34,234 nucleotides of DNA from Mediterranea sp. (in: CFB group bacteria) (GTDB taxonomy: Bacteria > Bacteroidota > Bacteroidia > Bacteroidales > Bacteroidaceae): positions 1 to 34,234 of the forward strand of contig JAISIZ010000044.1 in NCBI GenBank assembly GCA_031261785.1, in the 5' to 3' direction. Position 1 is the first letter of the stretch. Every line of letters begins with the position of its first letter. Positions 17,518 to 26,170 of this stretch are shown piece by piece. Below the pieces are notes generated by a model, which was given only the letters and a program-made list of their open reading frames with translations, did no database searches and was not told the origin of the DNA. The translations under genes and the position numbers were made by a program.

Positions 17518-20367
17518 TTAGAATTGAATGTTCAGCCCCACGTTGAAGGCTCTGGTATTGGGTACGCGTCCGGAGGAAGTACCGTTGCTGTAGTTCAGCA
17601 GCTCGGGATCCACGTTCTTCAGCTTGGTCACTGTGAGCAAATTGTACGCATTGGCGAATATCTTCACTTTCTGCATGGCGGCATGCTTGGTCCACTGCAC
17701 AGGCAGGGTGTACGACAGCTCGATATTCTTCAGCCTCAGGTAGCTGGAATTCTTCATCCAGAAGGTGGATGTACGCTCGTTGTACGCGTTACCCACTGCC
17801 GATACTCGGGGATAGGCGGCGTTGGGATTCTCGGGTGTCCAACTGTTGAGGTGCTCCACCAGCGCCTGTCCGTAAGAATTCGAGGCGTTGAGCTGGAACG
17901 GCAGCGTGCTCTCGGTGGTCTGCACGTTGGCCAGTCCTTGCCATTGGGTGTTGAGGGCAATGCCTTTCCAGTCGAATCCGATGTAGAAGCCATATTCGAT
18001 GCGGGGACCCTTGGTGCTGATGAGCTTCGTGTCCTTGCCGTCGATGATATGGTCACCGTTGAGGTCTTGATAGCGAATGTCACCCGGCCGAGGATTGTAG
18101 TCGGCAATCTGGGTGTTCTTTAAATACTGGTCAATCTCGGCCTGGCTCTGGAACAATCCGTCAGCCACATATCCGAAGATGGCACCCGACGAGGGAGCGC
18201 CCACCCGTTGCATATAAGCTTCCGGGTAAGGATTCTCGCCATTGCGCAGCATGCGCGTCTGCAAGAAGAGGGCGTTGGCACTGGCGGTGACACCGAAGTC
18301 GCCAAACTTCTTGTCGTATCCGGCGTTCAGTTCCAAGCCAATCTGGCGGTACTTCTGGAGGTTGACGGCGGGCACGTAGATACCGATAAGGTGGTTGCCC
18401 GACTTGCCAGCGTCGACGGCCATGGCGTCGGAGCATACCGTGTGGAAGAACTCCGCCGTGGCATAGAGCGAACGGTCGAACGCCTCGATATCGACACCCA
18501 CGTTGAAGCGCCGGATCTTCTCCCACCGCGTGGCGGTGGCCAGCTGGCTCTGGGTCCAGATGGTTTGGCCTGCGGGATCCTTGCCAAAGTATGCGCCATT
18601 GTCCGACTTGCTATAGTAGGGAATGTAACTGTAGTAGTAGTTGGACAGCGTGCCCGATGCCGAACGGTAATAAGATCCCGTGCCGTCGTTACCGCTCAGT
18701 CCGTAAGAGAGGCGCAGTTTCAACAAGTCGATCTTGTCAGCGTGAAACCAATCTTCTTTATGGATGTTCCAGCCCAAGCCCACGGCGGGGAAGTATCCCC
18801 AACGCATGCCCGGCTTAAGCGTATTCATGCTCATGCCCGACATGGTGACCTCGGCCAGGTAGCGGCGGTCGTAGTTGTATTCGGCCCGGAAGCTGATGTC
18901 GTTCTTGGCCAGCGAGATGGTCTTGGCGCTCACGATGTAATCGCTATAGGTGTAAAGCGCCTTGGTCTTGAAGTTGTTCTTGCCGAAGCTGAAGTCATAG
19001 CCCACGGCTGCCTCGATGTACTGCAAGCGGTTGAGGCGGTCGTACGACGAGCCGTTCGCCTGATTGCCCGCCGAGGTCAGGGTGTAGTAGTTGCTCGCGT
19101 CATCGGGGGTGAGATCACCCGGTTCTTTCCAGTACTGCCATACGGCGAACTGCTTGCTGCGATCCAGTTTCTCCCGATAGGTGGAGTTGTACGAATAGGT
19201 GGCACTGGCATACAATCCCTTCAAAAGATTGGTGAAGTGGTGTTCCAAGGTAACATCGATGTTGAAATCGGTCATTGGGTAGAGCGTATAGCCCGAGTAG
19301 ATGGCCTGTCCCAGCAAGTTGTTGTTCTTGTAATAGGAGTTGCCGCCCAGCGTGCCATCGGGGTTCATGGCAGGGTAAGCGTTATTCGGCGTGCTGTACA
19401 GGTCGCGGTAGATGCTCGACTGCATGGCTTTGCCCGGACCGGTTTGCCGGTACATCTGTCCGAAAAGGTTAACCTTGAAGAAGGTATGGTCGGTGATGGA
19501 GATGTCGGTGTTGGCCCGTAACGAGTATTTCTTGAAATTCTCCTGCGTGCCGTAGCTATTGAGGTCGTTGTCCTCCTTGAGGAAACCAGCCTGGTTGTAC
19601 ACGTTGAGGTCGATGAAGTAACGAGCCGACTTGCCACCGCCCGAAAAGTTCAGGTTGTATTGCTGCACAGGTGCCGTCTTGCGCATCAACAGCTTCTGCC
19701 AATCTACGTCGGGATGGGTGTAGGGGCTGTTGCCCGTGCGGTATAACTCAAGGTCGACATCGGAGTACAGGGGTGCCTTGCCGTCGTTGATCAACGCCTG
19801 GTTGAGCAAGTTTCCGTAGCTGTACGCATCGAGGAACTCCGGTTTGAAGAGCTGCTGCGAGAATGCCAGCTGCGCGGTGAAGTTGATGCGCATCGAAGAG
19901 CGCATCCCTCGCTTGGTCTTGATGTAGATTACTCCGTTGCCGCTGCTGGTGCCATACATGTTCACTCCCAGCGCGTCCTTGATGACCGATACAGATTCGA
20001 TCTGGCTCACGGGGATGTTGGCGTCGGAGCGAGGAATGCCGTCGACCACGATCAGGGGCGTGCGTCCGCGTAGCGAGAAGCTTCTGTTCTCGCTGGAGAA
20101 AGCTTGCCTCATGCCGACGGAGAGACCCGGCAAGATGCCATAAAGATTGTCTTCCATCTGAAAGGTAGGTCGGTGCTCCATGCGCGTTCCCGACGCGGTG
20201 CTGATGGACTGGATAGATAGTTCCGGATCCTGTGTTCCCATCAGTACGCTTTGCGTCTCTCCCTCTTTGGTCTGGGCGCCGACCGAAGTGGCGCCACAGA
20301 TCAGACAGGAGATAGCCAGATAACTCCACCTCCAGGGCGAAGTATCTTTCCTTTTCTTACTGTTCAT
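17518..20367 (-). CDS. Short SusC-like TonB-dependent transporter lacking the N-terminal carboxypeptidase-like domain
   Basis: This 949-residue transporter is about 100 residues shorter than the family norm. After a signal peptide (cleavage near SVGAQ, 32) there is only a short linker of about 30 residues. The plug then begins (RPTFQMEDNLYGILPGLSVG, LIVVDGIPR, SVSVIKDALGVNMYG). The carboxypeptidase-D-like domain that normally precedes the TonB box is absent. QSVLMGTQ near 39-46 may be a degenerate TonB box. The barrel looks complete, with motifs such as RLSYGLSGNDGTGSYY and the terminal GLNIQF. An ATG start at 20367 with a basic n-region fits, and no missing domain is visible upstream, where a different gene ends 27 bp away. 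It may still be TonB-driven. A frameshifted N-terminus seems unlikely because the signal peptide is intact. Confidence 0.9.
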   Translation of the reverse strand: MNSKKRKDTSPWRWSYLAISCLICGATSVGAQTKEGETQSVLMGTQDPELSIQSISTASGTRMEHRPTFQMEDNLYGILPGLSVGMRQAFSSENRSFSLRGRTPLIVVDGIPRSDANIPVSQIESVSVIKDALGVNMYGTSSGNGVIYIKTKRGMRSSMRINFTAQLAFSQQLFKPEFLDAYSYGNLLNQALINDGKAPLYSDVDLELYRTGNSPYTHPDVDWQKLLMRKTAPVQQYNLNFSGGGKSARYFIDLNVYNQAGFLKEDNDLNSYGTQENFKKYSLRANTDISITDHTFFKVNLFGQMYRQTGPGKAMQSSIYRDLYSTPNNAYPAMNPDGTLGGNSYYKNNNLLGQAIYSGYTLYPMTDFNIDVTLEHHFTNLLKGLYASATYSYNSTYREKLDRSKQFAVWQYWKEPGDLTPDDASNYYTLTSAGNQANGSSYDRLNRLQYIEAAVGYDFSFGKNNFKTKALYTYSDYIVSAKTISLAKNDISFRAEYNYDRRYLAEVTMSGMSMNTLKPGMRWGYFPAVGLGWNIHKEDWFHADKIDLLKLRLSYGLSGNDGTGSYYRSASGTLSNYYYSYIPYYSKSDNGAYFGKDPAGQTIWTQSQLATATRWEKIRRFNVGVDIEAFDRSLYATAEFFHTVCSDAMAVDAGKSGNHLIGIYVPAVNLQKYRQIGLELNAGYDKKFGDFGVTASANALFLQTRMLRNGENPYPEAYMQRVGAPSSGAIFGYVADGLFQSQAEIDQYLKNTQIADYNPRPGDIRYQDLNGDHIIDGKDTKLISTKGPRIEYGFYIGFDWKGIALNTQWQGLANVQTTESTLPFQLNASNSYGQALVEHLNSWTPENPNAAYPRVSAVGNAYNERTSTFWMKNSSYLRLKNIELSYTLPVQWTKHAAMQKVKIFANAYNLLTVTKLKNVDPELLNYSNGTSSGRVPNTRAFNVGLNIQF

Positions 20368-20394
20368 AGAATATAAGTGAGTATAAAGTGATAA

Positions 20395-21558
20395 CTATTC
20401 AAATGATGTGTTGCCCAGATCGAATTCGGCCAGCTGGATGGTACTTCCATTCTTGGTGTCCCAATCGGTGAAGACTATCCTCACGTATCGGTAAGACACG
20501 GGAAGAGGCAGGTTGAATACCACGTTCGTGCTCGCGGGCTGCGCGTCGACGTTGCCTAATATGAGTTCGAAATCCGTGCCGTCGTTACTGCCGTAGATGG
20601 AGAATCCGTAGGGACGCAGATAGAGGTTCGTGTTGCTGGTGCGGTAGCCGAAACGCACATAGTCGAACGTGGTCGTCTCGCTCTGGGTGTCGGCTACGAA
20701 GAAGAGCGGGGCGTTAGGTTCTGGCTTGTAAGTCACTCCGCCAGTAGTGTATCCTGCCGTCTTGGTAGGCTTCACCAAAGAGAGGAACGTGTTGGCCTTG
20801 CCGTCGAGCAAGTCTTCGGGCTTACCCGTCGAACCATCGGGGACGTAATTCTTACCATCGGAGTATTTGATAGAGGTATCCATCTTCCACTCCGTGCGGT
20901 CCAAGGCTTGGTAGGTAGGTGCTTTTACCTCGATGATCAGCTCCGTGAAGGCTTCACCGCCCTGCTCGGCCGCCAAAATGGTGATGGTATCGGTCCCCAG
21001 CGAGTTGGCCTTGACGATACCATCTTCACTCACCTCCACAATCTCGGGGTCGGTGGTGCGGAAAGCAAAGCTTTTGTCGCTAGCGTTGGCAGGCAACACG
21101 GAGATGTAGTCGCCCAAGTTCAGGCTGGCTCCCGGAGCCATGGTATAGTTCTTGAACGCGTCGGGCACCAAGATCTCTTTCACGAAGAAATACTCGTCGG
21201 TCACCCGTACCATCACGCGGGCCGCACGGCCGGGATAGAGCTTCGACGATATGGTGAGCACGCCCTCGCCTACTCCCTTTCCAGTGACCACTCCAGCGTT
21301 GGAGACGGTGAATATCTTCTTGTCGCTCGAAGTGAACACGTAGCTGTCCTTGATATTGGGATACTCCTTGTCGCCAGGGAGCAGGGCGATCTCGACCTGC
21401 TTCTGTCCACCGGTGTACACCTCAATCTGATTGTTCTCAAGCCCGTTGACTACGAGACCGTCGGGATTCGTCGAATCCACGTACTCCACCTTGGTGTCGT
21501 CGCAGCTTGCCACCGCGCATAGCAGCAGGCAAGCGGTAATGATATGGTTGTATTTCAT
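20395..21558 (-). CDS. Lipoprotein with Ig-like repeats and a discoidin-like C-terminal domain
   Basis: This 387-residue lipoprotein has a lipobox VASC (cysteine 19) followed by Asp-Asp, an acidic start that favours surface export in Bacteroidota. Two Ig-like Big2-type repeats span about 30-110 and 117-205 (NAGVVTGKGVGEGVLTI and EDGIVKANSLGTDTITI). The C-terminal region (about 213-387) is discoidin-like, with YGFSIYGSNDGTDFELILGN and YRYVRIVFTDW. It is paralogous to the lipoprotein at 9272-10720. It lies five bp after the M60 protease gene and 27 bp before the short SusC. The likely role is a surface glycan-binding protein that works with the adjacent SusCD pair. This is inferred, because no binding residues can be assigned. 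Confidence 0.88.
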   Translation of the reverse strand: MKYNHIITACLLLCAVASCDDTKVEYVDSTNPDGLVVNGLENNQIEVYTGGQKQVEIALLPGDKEYPNIKDSYVFTSSDKKIFTVSNAGVVTGKGVGEGVLTISSKLYPGRAARVMVRVTDEYFFVKEILVPDAFKNYTMAPGASLNLGDYISVLPANASDKSFAFRTTDPEIVEVSEDGIVKANSLGTDTITILAAEQGGEAFTELIIEVKAPTYQALDRTEWKMDTSIKYSDGKNYVPDGSTGKPEDLLDGKANTFLSLVKPTKTAGYTTGGVTYKPEPNAPLFFVADTQSETTTFDYVRFGYRTSNTNLYLRPYGFSIYGSNDGTDFELILGNVDAQPASTNVVFNLPLPVSYRYVRIVFTDWDTKNGSTIQLAEFDLGNTSFE

Positions 21559-21563
21559 TATCT

Positions 21564-23939
21564 CTATGGTTCTGGGTTAGTACTGATGTATTGCTTATAA
21601 TTCTCGTCGGTCAGTTCAGTGACGTCGAAGGTGGGTTCGGGGTATCCATAGGCCTTAATCTTTTTTACGATATCGTCTATGTCTTTTTTCTCGATGTAGA
21701 GGTCCCTCATGCCGTAATCGTTGATCGAGGCTTTCACCGTACGCAGCATTCCCCACTTGGTGAAGAAATCGGTGAGATCCACCTTGCCCGTCTCGCAGAC
21801 GCGGAGCACGAAGTCGAGCTGAAGCGCGCCGTAGTATTTCTCCCCTTTCGAGATTTGTGAGATATCGGCAGTCTTACGGTAGTACTCGAACAGGTCGTGA
21901 TAGAAATCTTTCTGGCCCAGGATGTCGACAAAGTAAAGCTTTAGTTGCCAGAAGGGTGCCAACTTGGTGATGAGACGGCCATAGTTATCGCCGGGCAATA
22001 CCCACGGCGCTTCGGCATCGATGATGAGTTTGCGCCCGGTCTCGTAGGTATCGTCATCGTTCGTGCCGTCAACGGTGAGGCGGTTGGCCTCTCCAAGGAA
22101 CACCTGCTGGTTGTACATGGCGTAGATGTTGTTGGTCACCTCGGTGCATCCCGCGAATTTCACGCCCGGACGTACCTGGTTCGTGTGCCCCAGCTCGTGC
22201 CCAAGCACCCACATGCGACTCATGAACCCGCTCTCGGTGGCGAACACGTTGTTGTAGCCCTCGTTGTAAGCCGTACGGTAATCGGACGAGTATCCCGCCC
22301 CGGCGGAGTAATCGATGTGCATGAACATACGGTTGGTGGCGCGACGGCGCTTCTTGGGGTCGCGGGACGTAAGGTCGTCGTACTTCTCCAATCCCATGAA
22401 TTCTTTCTGTTGCCGTATCAGCTCGTCGATCAGTTCCATCTGCCTGGGCATCTCGGTGTTATTCTTGCGATAGACATCGACGGGCCATACCACGTGTCCG
22501 TCCTTTCCCACGATATCAATCTCCGTGTTGCGGGCGTTAGCCAGAATTTCTGTCCAGTCTTCGGCGCTGTTCTTGCGTATGTCGAAGTATCCGTTGACCG
22601 ATCCACCGGCGAAGTGCACGCGTACCGTCTTGCTGGCTATCCGTTCGTCGTCACCCGGCTCGTCTCCATAGAGCGAGATGTAGTCGTCGGTGTGGTTGTA
22701 GATATACATCAACCCGCGGATGGTAGGAGTGATGCGGTTCAGTCCGTCCTCGAGGGAGAAAGTCTCTTCTTTGTTCGTCTGGTAATCGCGGATGTTGAGC
22801 GAGATCTTCTGTCCCACGGTGTTGGACATGAAGACCACCATTTCTTCGCCGGGATTCTCCACGAACATGCCGGTGACGTTGTCCTTGAGGTCGTATTTGC
22901 TGGTCTTGTTCACGGCTGCCATCACGTCGGGATGGGTGTAGGGGCGATAGTCCTGTATGCGACGCCGGTCGTAGTTACCGCGGAAAATGTCGAGCGCCAG
23001 CTTCTTGTAGTAACCGTCGTTGATCTTTTGCAGGTCCTCTTCGGTCAGTTCGGGCTTCACTTCGGAGCAGCTTCCGTCGGTGAAGATGGTGCGATAGTTG
23101 AACGTGCTACCTGCTTCGAAGAATTTCACCTCGGCCGCACTCACACGGTCTTGCAAGGCCGACAACACGCGGATTTCTATCGCCTTGGGCTTCACGATGG
23201 AGTTCTTGAGCATGAGCTTGCTCTGCGTCTTCGTCTTCTGCTCCAAGTCGAACGCGTCGATCTTCGTCATCGTGCTGTTGGTCGCAGTCGTGGCATAGAT
23301 CTCAATCTTGCCGAAAGCACCCCATCCGTTGCCCCCGTCCTGCCGGGCTATTACGGTGATGTAATCCACTCTCGCTACGTCATCGAAATAGAAGTCGAGG
23401 ACGAACGGCCAGCTACTGATAGCGCCGAACTGGGAATTGAAGTAGGTCTTAGGGTCGTCGTCGATCATCAGTGCCGGTTCGAAGCCCGGCTCGAAGCTGG
23501 TGGCGGTGACGCTGTTCGGCTTCACCTCGACATCGTTAGAGAGGCCGAAGGCGCGCTGCGTGACCACGATGTCCTGGCGTGCGCCTTGCTGGGCGGTGAG
23601 GGTGACGACAGTGGTGCGTGCATGCGCGCTGGGGTTGTCGGTGACGCTGATTTGAAGAGAGTCACTCAAGAGTTCCGCGGTACACCACGACTGGCCGTTC
23701 GTTGCGGTAGAGAGCGAAAGCTCGCTCTGGTAGGTGTCGGAGAACAGCGCGAAGCGTTCGACGGACGCCCCCGACTCGAACGTGAAGCTGTTGGTGTCGA
23801 CCCAAAAGCGGTTTTCGTTGACCCTGTATTCTGTCGTGTCCGTGCACGAAGAGATACAGGAAAGTAGCGCGATAGCGCAGAGCATAGTGGCCGATAGGGC
23901 CTTGAGGCGATTGATGCTTTGTCTCATAGCATGTTTCAT
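21564..23939 (-). CDS. M60-family (enhancin-like) mucin-type metalloprotease lipoprotein
   Basis: This 791-residue secreted zinc protease is of the family known to cut O-glycosylated proteins such as mucins (B. thetaiotaomicron BT4244 is a characterised member). The order is: lipoprotein signal (cysteine 28 or 32, LLSC or ISSC), BACON domain at about 45-131, F5/8 type C carbohydrate-binding domain at about 135-277 (GGNGWGAFGKIEIYATT), then the M60 domain at about 340-720. The catalytic motif HELGH is at 581-585, and a third zinc ligand is likely at Glu600 (GCTEVTNN), which fits HExxH-x(8-24)-E. All key residues are present. BACON and CBM32-like domains would dock it on mucin. The GH2 gene ends 107 bp upstream, the widest gap of the operon. 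A second start, MRQSIN, lies four codons in. Confidence 0.93.
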   Translation of the reverse strand: MKHAMRQSINRLKALSATMLCAIALLSCISSCTDTTEYRVNENRFWVDTNSFTFESGASVERFALFSDTYQSELSLSTATNGQSWCTAELLSDSLQISVTDNPSAHARTTVVTLTAQQGARQDIVVTQRAFGLSNDVEVKPNSVTATSFEPGFEPALMIDDDPKTYFNSQFGAISSWPFVLDFYFDDVARVDYITVIARQDGGNGWGAFGKIEIYATTATNSTMTKIDAFDLEQKTKTQSKLMLKNSIVKPKAIEIRVLSALQDRVSAAEVKFFEAGSTFNYRTIFTDGSCSEVKPELTEEDLQKINDGYYKKLALDIFRGNYDRRRIQDYRPYTHPDVMAAVNKTSKYDLKDNVTGMFVENPGEEMVVFMSNTVGQKISLNIRDYQTNKEETFSLEDGLNRITPTIRGLMYIYNHTDDYISLYGDEPGDDERIASKTVRVHFAGGSVNGYFDIRKNSAEDWTEILANARNTEIDIVGKDGHVVWPVDVYRKNNTEMPRQMELIDELIRQQKEFMGLEKYDDLTSRDPKKRRRATNRMFMHIDYSAGAGYSSDYRTAYNEGYNNVFATESGFMSRMWVLGHELGHTNQVRPGVKFAGCTEVTNNIYAMYNQQVFLGEANRLTVDGTNDDDTYETGRKLIIDAEAPWVLPGDNYGRLITKLAPFWQLKLYFVDILGQKDFYHDLFEYYRKTADISQISKGEKYYGALQLDFVLRVCETGKVDLTDFFTKWGMLRTVKASINDYGMRDLYIEKKDIDDIVKKIKAYGYPEPTFDVTELTDENYKQYISTNPEP

Positions 23940-24046
23940 AAGCTCAATTTAAATAAGTGGTATTATTAAAGTTAGATTAACCTTTCTGGCGCGGGGTATG
24001 AGTGGAGTACCGACGAGAGAGCGGAGCACAACGGTGACGAACGTGT
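23940..24046 (-). promoter_or_regulatory. 107-bp intergenic gap with a possible internal promoter
   Basis: All other gaps in this operon are 5-31 bp. Read on the minus strand, this one holds TAACTTTA (23974-23967), one base off the TAnnTTTG box and 28 bp upstream of the M60 start. The same hexamer TAACTT begins the box before the fucosidase. It could give separate expression of the protease and SusCD genes. The evidence is weak. Confidence 0.3.
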
Positions 24047-26164
24047 TCACCATCCGCCATGTTCTCGCTTATTCTCATAAGTATCGGATTCTCTTGCTTT
24101 CTCTCCAGAGTATTCCCACGTCATCTCGTCGGTATATTCCTTTCCATGCTGTGTCGCGACGGCTCGAATAGTGTTTTGTCCCGTTTGCAATTCCACATGG
24201 TCGAATACGTAGTGTACGGCTGTGTACCCCTGTCGGACGCCGGTGAGCATCCGTCCGTTAAGGTACACTGTCGGGGTTCCAAGGTTTGAATATACGGTGA
24301 TGGAGGTCAGCTTCCGTTCACGTACCTTGTTGCGTCGTTGCGTGAGGTAGAGAACCGGCTCCTCACTCCAGTTCGCCTTATACCAATAATATGAGTCTTT
24401 CTTTGTCTTTCGGTCGAAGGTGATCAATCCCTTCAGGTTGCGTGCGGGCACGCCCCCGCGGTTCCACATAGGCACGGCGAAATCGAACATGTTCCAAAGG
24501 TAGGAGGCGATGATGTAGGGATGGTTGGCAATGACGCTCCATTGGTACTCGTGTGTCTTCGTCTGGAATGTTTCGGGATAGAAAGGCTTGCCCCAGTTCA
24601 GGGCGTCGCCCAGTTCTTCAGTCTGCTGATCGATGTTGGCGTCGGCTCCGTATTCGGTGAGCATGAGTTTCTGCCAAGGGTACTCTTGCTCCATCTTCTC
24701 CACCCACGGCTTGATGTCCTGTATCTTCTTCTCGTACCAGCCGAAGTAACGGTTCATGCCCTGTATGTCGGCATTTTGGTTTACGGCTTGCCCGACGGTG
24801 CCGTAGCCGTTCACGGAAGCGGTGAAGCGATCGGGATCCTCCGTCTTGGCCAGGTCGTGCAATGTCGCCGTCAGCTGGGCGGTGTAGGCATACGGCTGGT
24901 ACACCTCGTTGTGTAATCCCCAGGCGTAGATGGAGGGGTGGTTGAAGCTCTGGCGGATCAGCTCGCGCAGCTGCGTCTGGGCATTCTCGGCCTCCTGTCC
25001 CGTCACCCTGTTCACAAAGGGTATCTCGGCCCACACGATAAGTCCCAACGAATCGCAACGGGAATAGATGTAGTCCGATTGTTGGTAATGGGCGAAGCGC
25101 ACGGTGGTAGCGCCGATGTCCATGATCTGTTCCAGGTCGTAGTCGTGCTCCTTGTTGGTAAGCGCGCTTCCCAGCTTCCACCAGTCTTGGTGGCGCGTCA
25201 CGCCGTACATGGGATACTTCACTCCGTTGAGAAAGAATCCCTCGCCCGCCTTGATCTCGTAACGGCGCACGCCCAGCGGCTGCGTCACCTCGTCGACCAA
25301 TCGTCCTCCGCTTAACAGGCGAACGGATACCTTATACAGATAAGGATCCTTCCGGCCTTGCCAAAGGTGGGGCTTGGATAGGATAAACGGAGTTACGTAG
25401 CTCTGCGTACCTTGAGGTGTCAGGGTGATCGGCCGTTGCTGGCGCGCTACCTCTTTACCCTCTTGAGTGTATATGCTGGTCTCCAACATAATAGAGTCGA
25501 GAGAGAGAAGTCCATTGTCGATTTTCACCTTGACAGCGATGTCTGCCGAACGCTTGGATACGTTCTTCTGCGTGATGTACACACCCGGCGACGCACAATC
25601 GGTCAAGGTGATGTTGGTTTGCTCGGTGACGATGAGCCATACGGGACGATAGATGCCGCCGTACACGCCGAAGAGGCTGTGGTTCACGGGAATCACGTCG
25701 GGGCGATGGGTATTGTCGGCCTTTACCACGATGGTATTCTCCCGCCCCAGGCGCAACGCCTTGGTCAGCTCGCAGACAAAAGCACCATACGCTCCCTTGT
25801 GGGTGCCTACCAATTGCCCGTCGACATACACCTCGGCGCATGACCCTACTCCCTCGAAACGGAGAAAGACGCGCTTGTCCTTCAGCTCGTCGCCGAAAAA
25901 GTATTTCTTGCGGTAGTAGCCCACTCCCTCGTAGAAGTCGTTCACACGCTCTTGCATGTCGCGCGCGTTCCACGTATGGGGTAGATTGACTTTATCCCAA
26001 TGTCCGTTCCAACGGTCGGCCGCTTGCATCGCCTCCGTGGTGAATGGGCCACGCTTGAAGTCCCATCCTTCGTTAAAGGAGGAGACTTCGCGGGCCGCGG
26101 CTTTACTGCCGGACCAGCCGGCGCAGAGGAATGACGCTATTGCGATGAAAGCTCGTATCCTCAT
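24047..26164 (-). CDS. Glycoside hydrolase family 2 enzyme, probable beta-galactosidase
   Basis: This 705-residue secreted GH2 enzyme has a signal peptide (to about residue 23). A jelly-roll sugar-binding domain follows at about 27-180 (FNEGWDFKRG, LPHTWN, RFEGVGSCAEVYVDGQLVG, VYGGIYRPVWLIV), an Ig-like domain at about 183-300, and the TIM-barrel domain from about 301. The acid/base is probably Glu420 in AWGLHNEVYQ, and the nucleophile Glu504 in LMLTEYGADAN. Both are in the positions conserved in the family. Most GH2 enzymes in such loci are beta-galactosidases, but beta-mannosidase and beta-glucuronidase activities exist, and the sequence does not settle this. It starts six bp after the fucosidase stop. 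With the fucosidase it would trim fucosylated, galactose-containing O-glycans in the periplasm. Confidence 0.92.
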   Translation of the reverse strand: MRIRAFIAIASFLCAGWSGSKAAAREVSSFNEGWDFKRGPFTTEAMQAADRWNGHWDKVNLPHTWNARDMQERVNDFYEGVGYYRKKYFFGDELKDKRVFLRFEGVGSCAEVYVDGQLVGTHKGAYGAFVCELTKALRLGRENTIVVKADNTHRPDVIPVNHSLFGVYGGIYRPVWLIVTEQTNITLTDCASPGVYITQKNVSKRSADIAVKVKIDNGLLSLDSIMLETSIYTQEGKEVARQQRPITLTPQGTQSYVTPFILSKPHLWQGRKDPYLYKVSVRLLSGGRLVDEVTQPLGVRRYEIKAGEGFFLNGVKYPMYGVTRHQDWWKLGSALTNKEHDYDLEQIMDIGATTVRFAHYQQSDYIYSRCDSLGLIVWAEIPFVNRVTGQEAENAQTQLRELIRQSFNHPSIYAWGLHNEVYQPYAYTAQLTATLHDLAKTEDPDRFTASVNGYGTVGQAVNQNADIQGMNRYFGWYEKKIQDIKPWVEKMEQEYPWQKLMLTEYGADANIDQQTEELGDALNWGKPFYPETFQTKTHEYQWSVIANHPYIIASYLWNMFDFAVPMWNRGGVPARNLKGLITFDRKTKKDSYYWYKANWSEEPVLYLTQRRNKVRERKLTSITVYSNLGTPTVYLNGRMLTGVRQGYTAVHYVFDHVELQTGQNTIRAVATQHGKEYTDEMTWEYSGEKARESDTYENKREHGGW

Positions 26165-26170
26165 ATTGTG

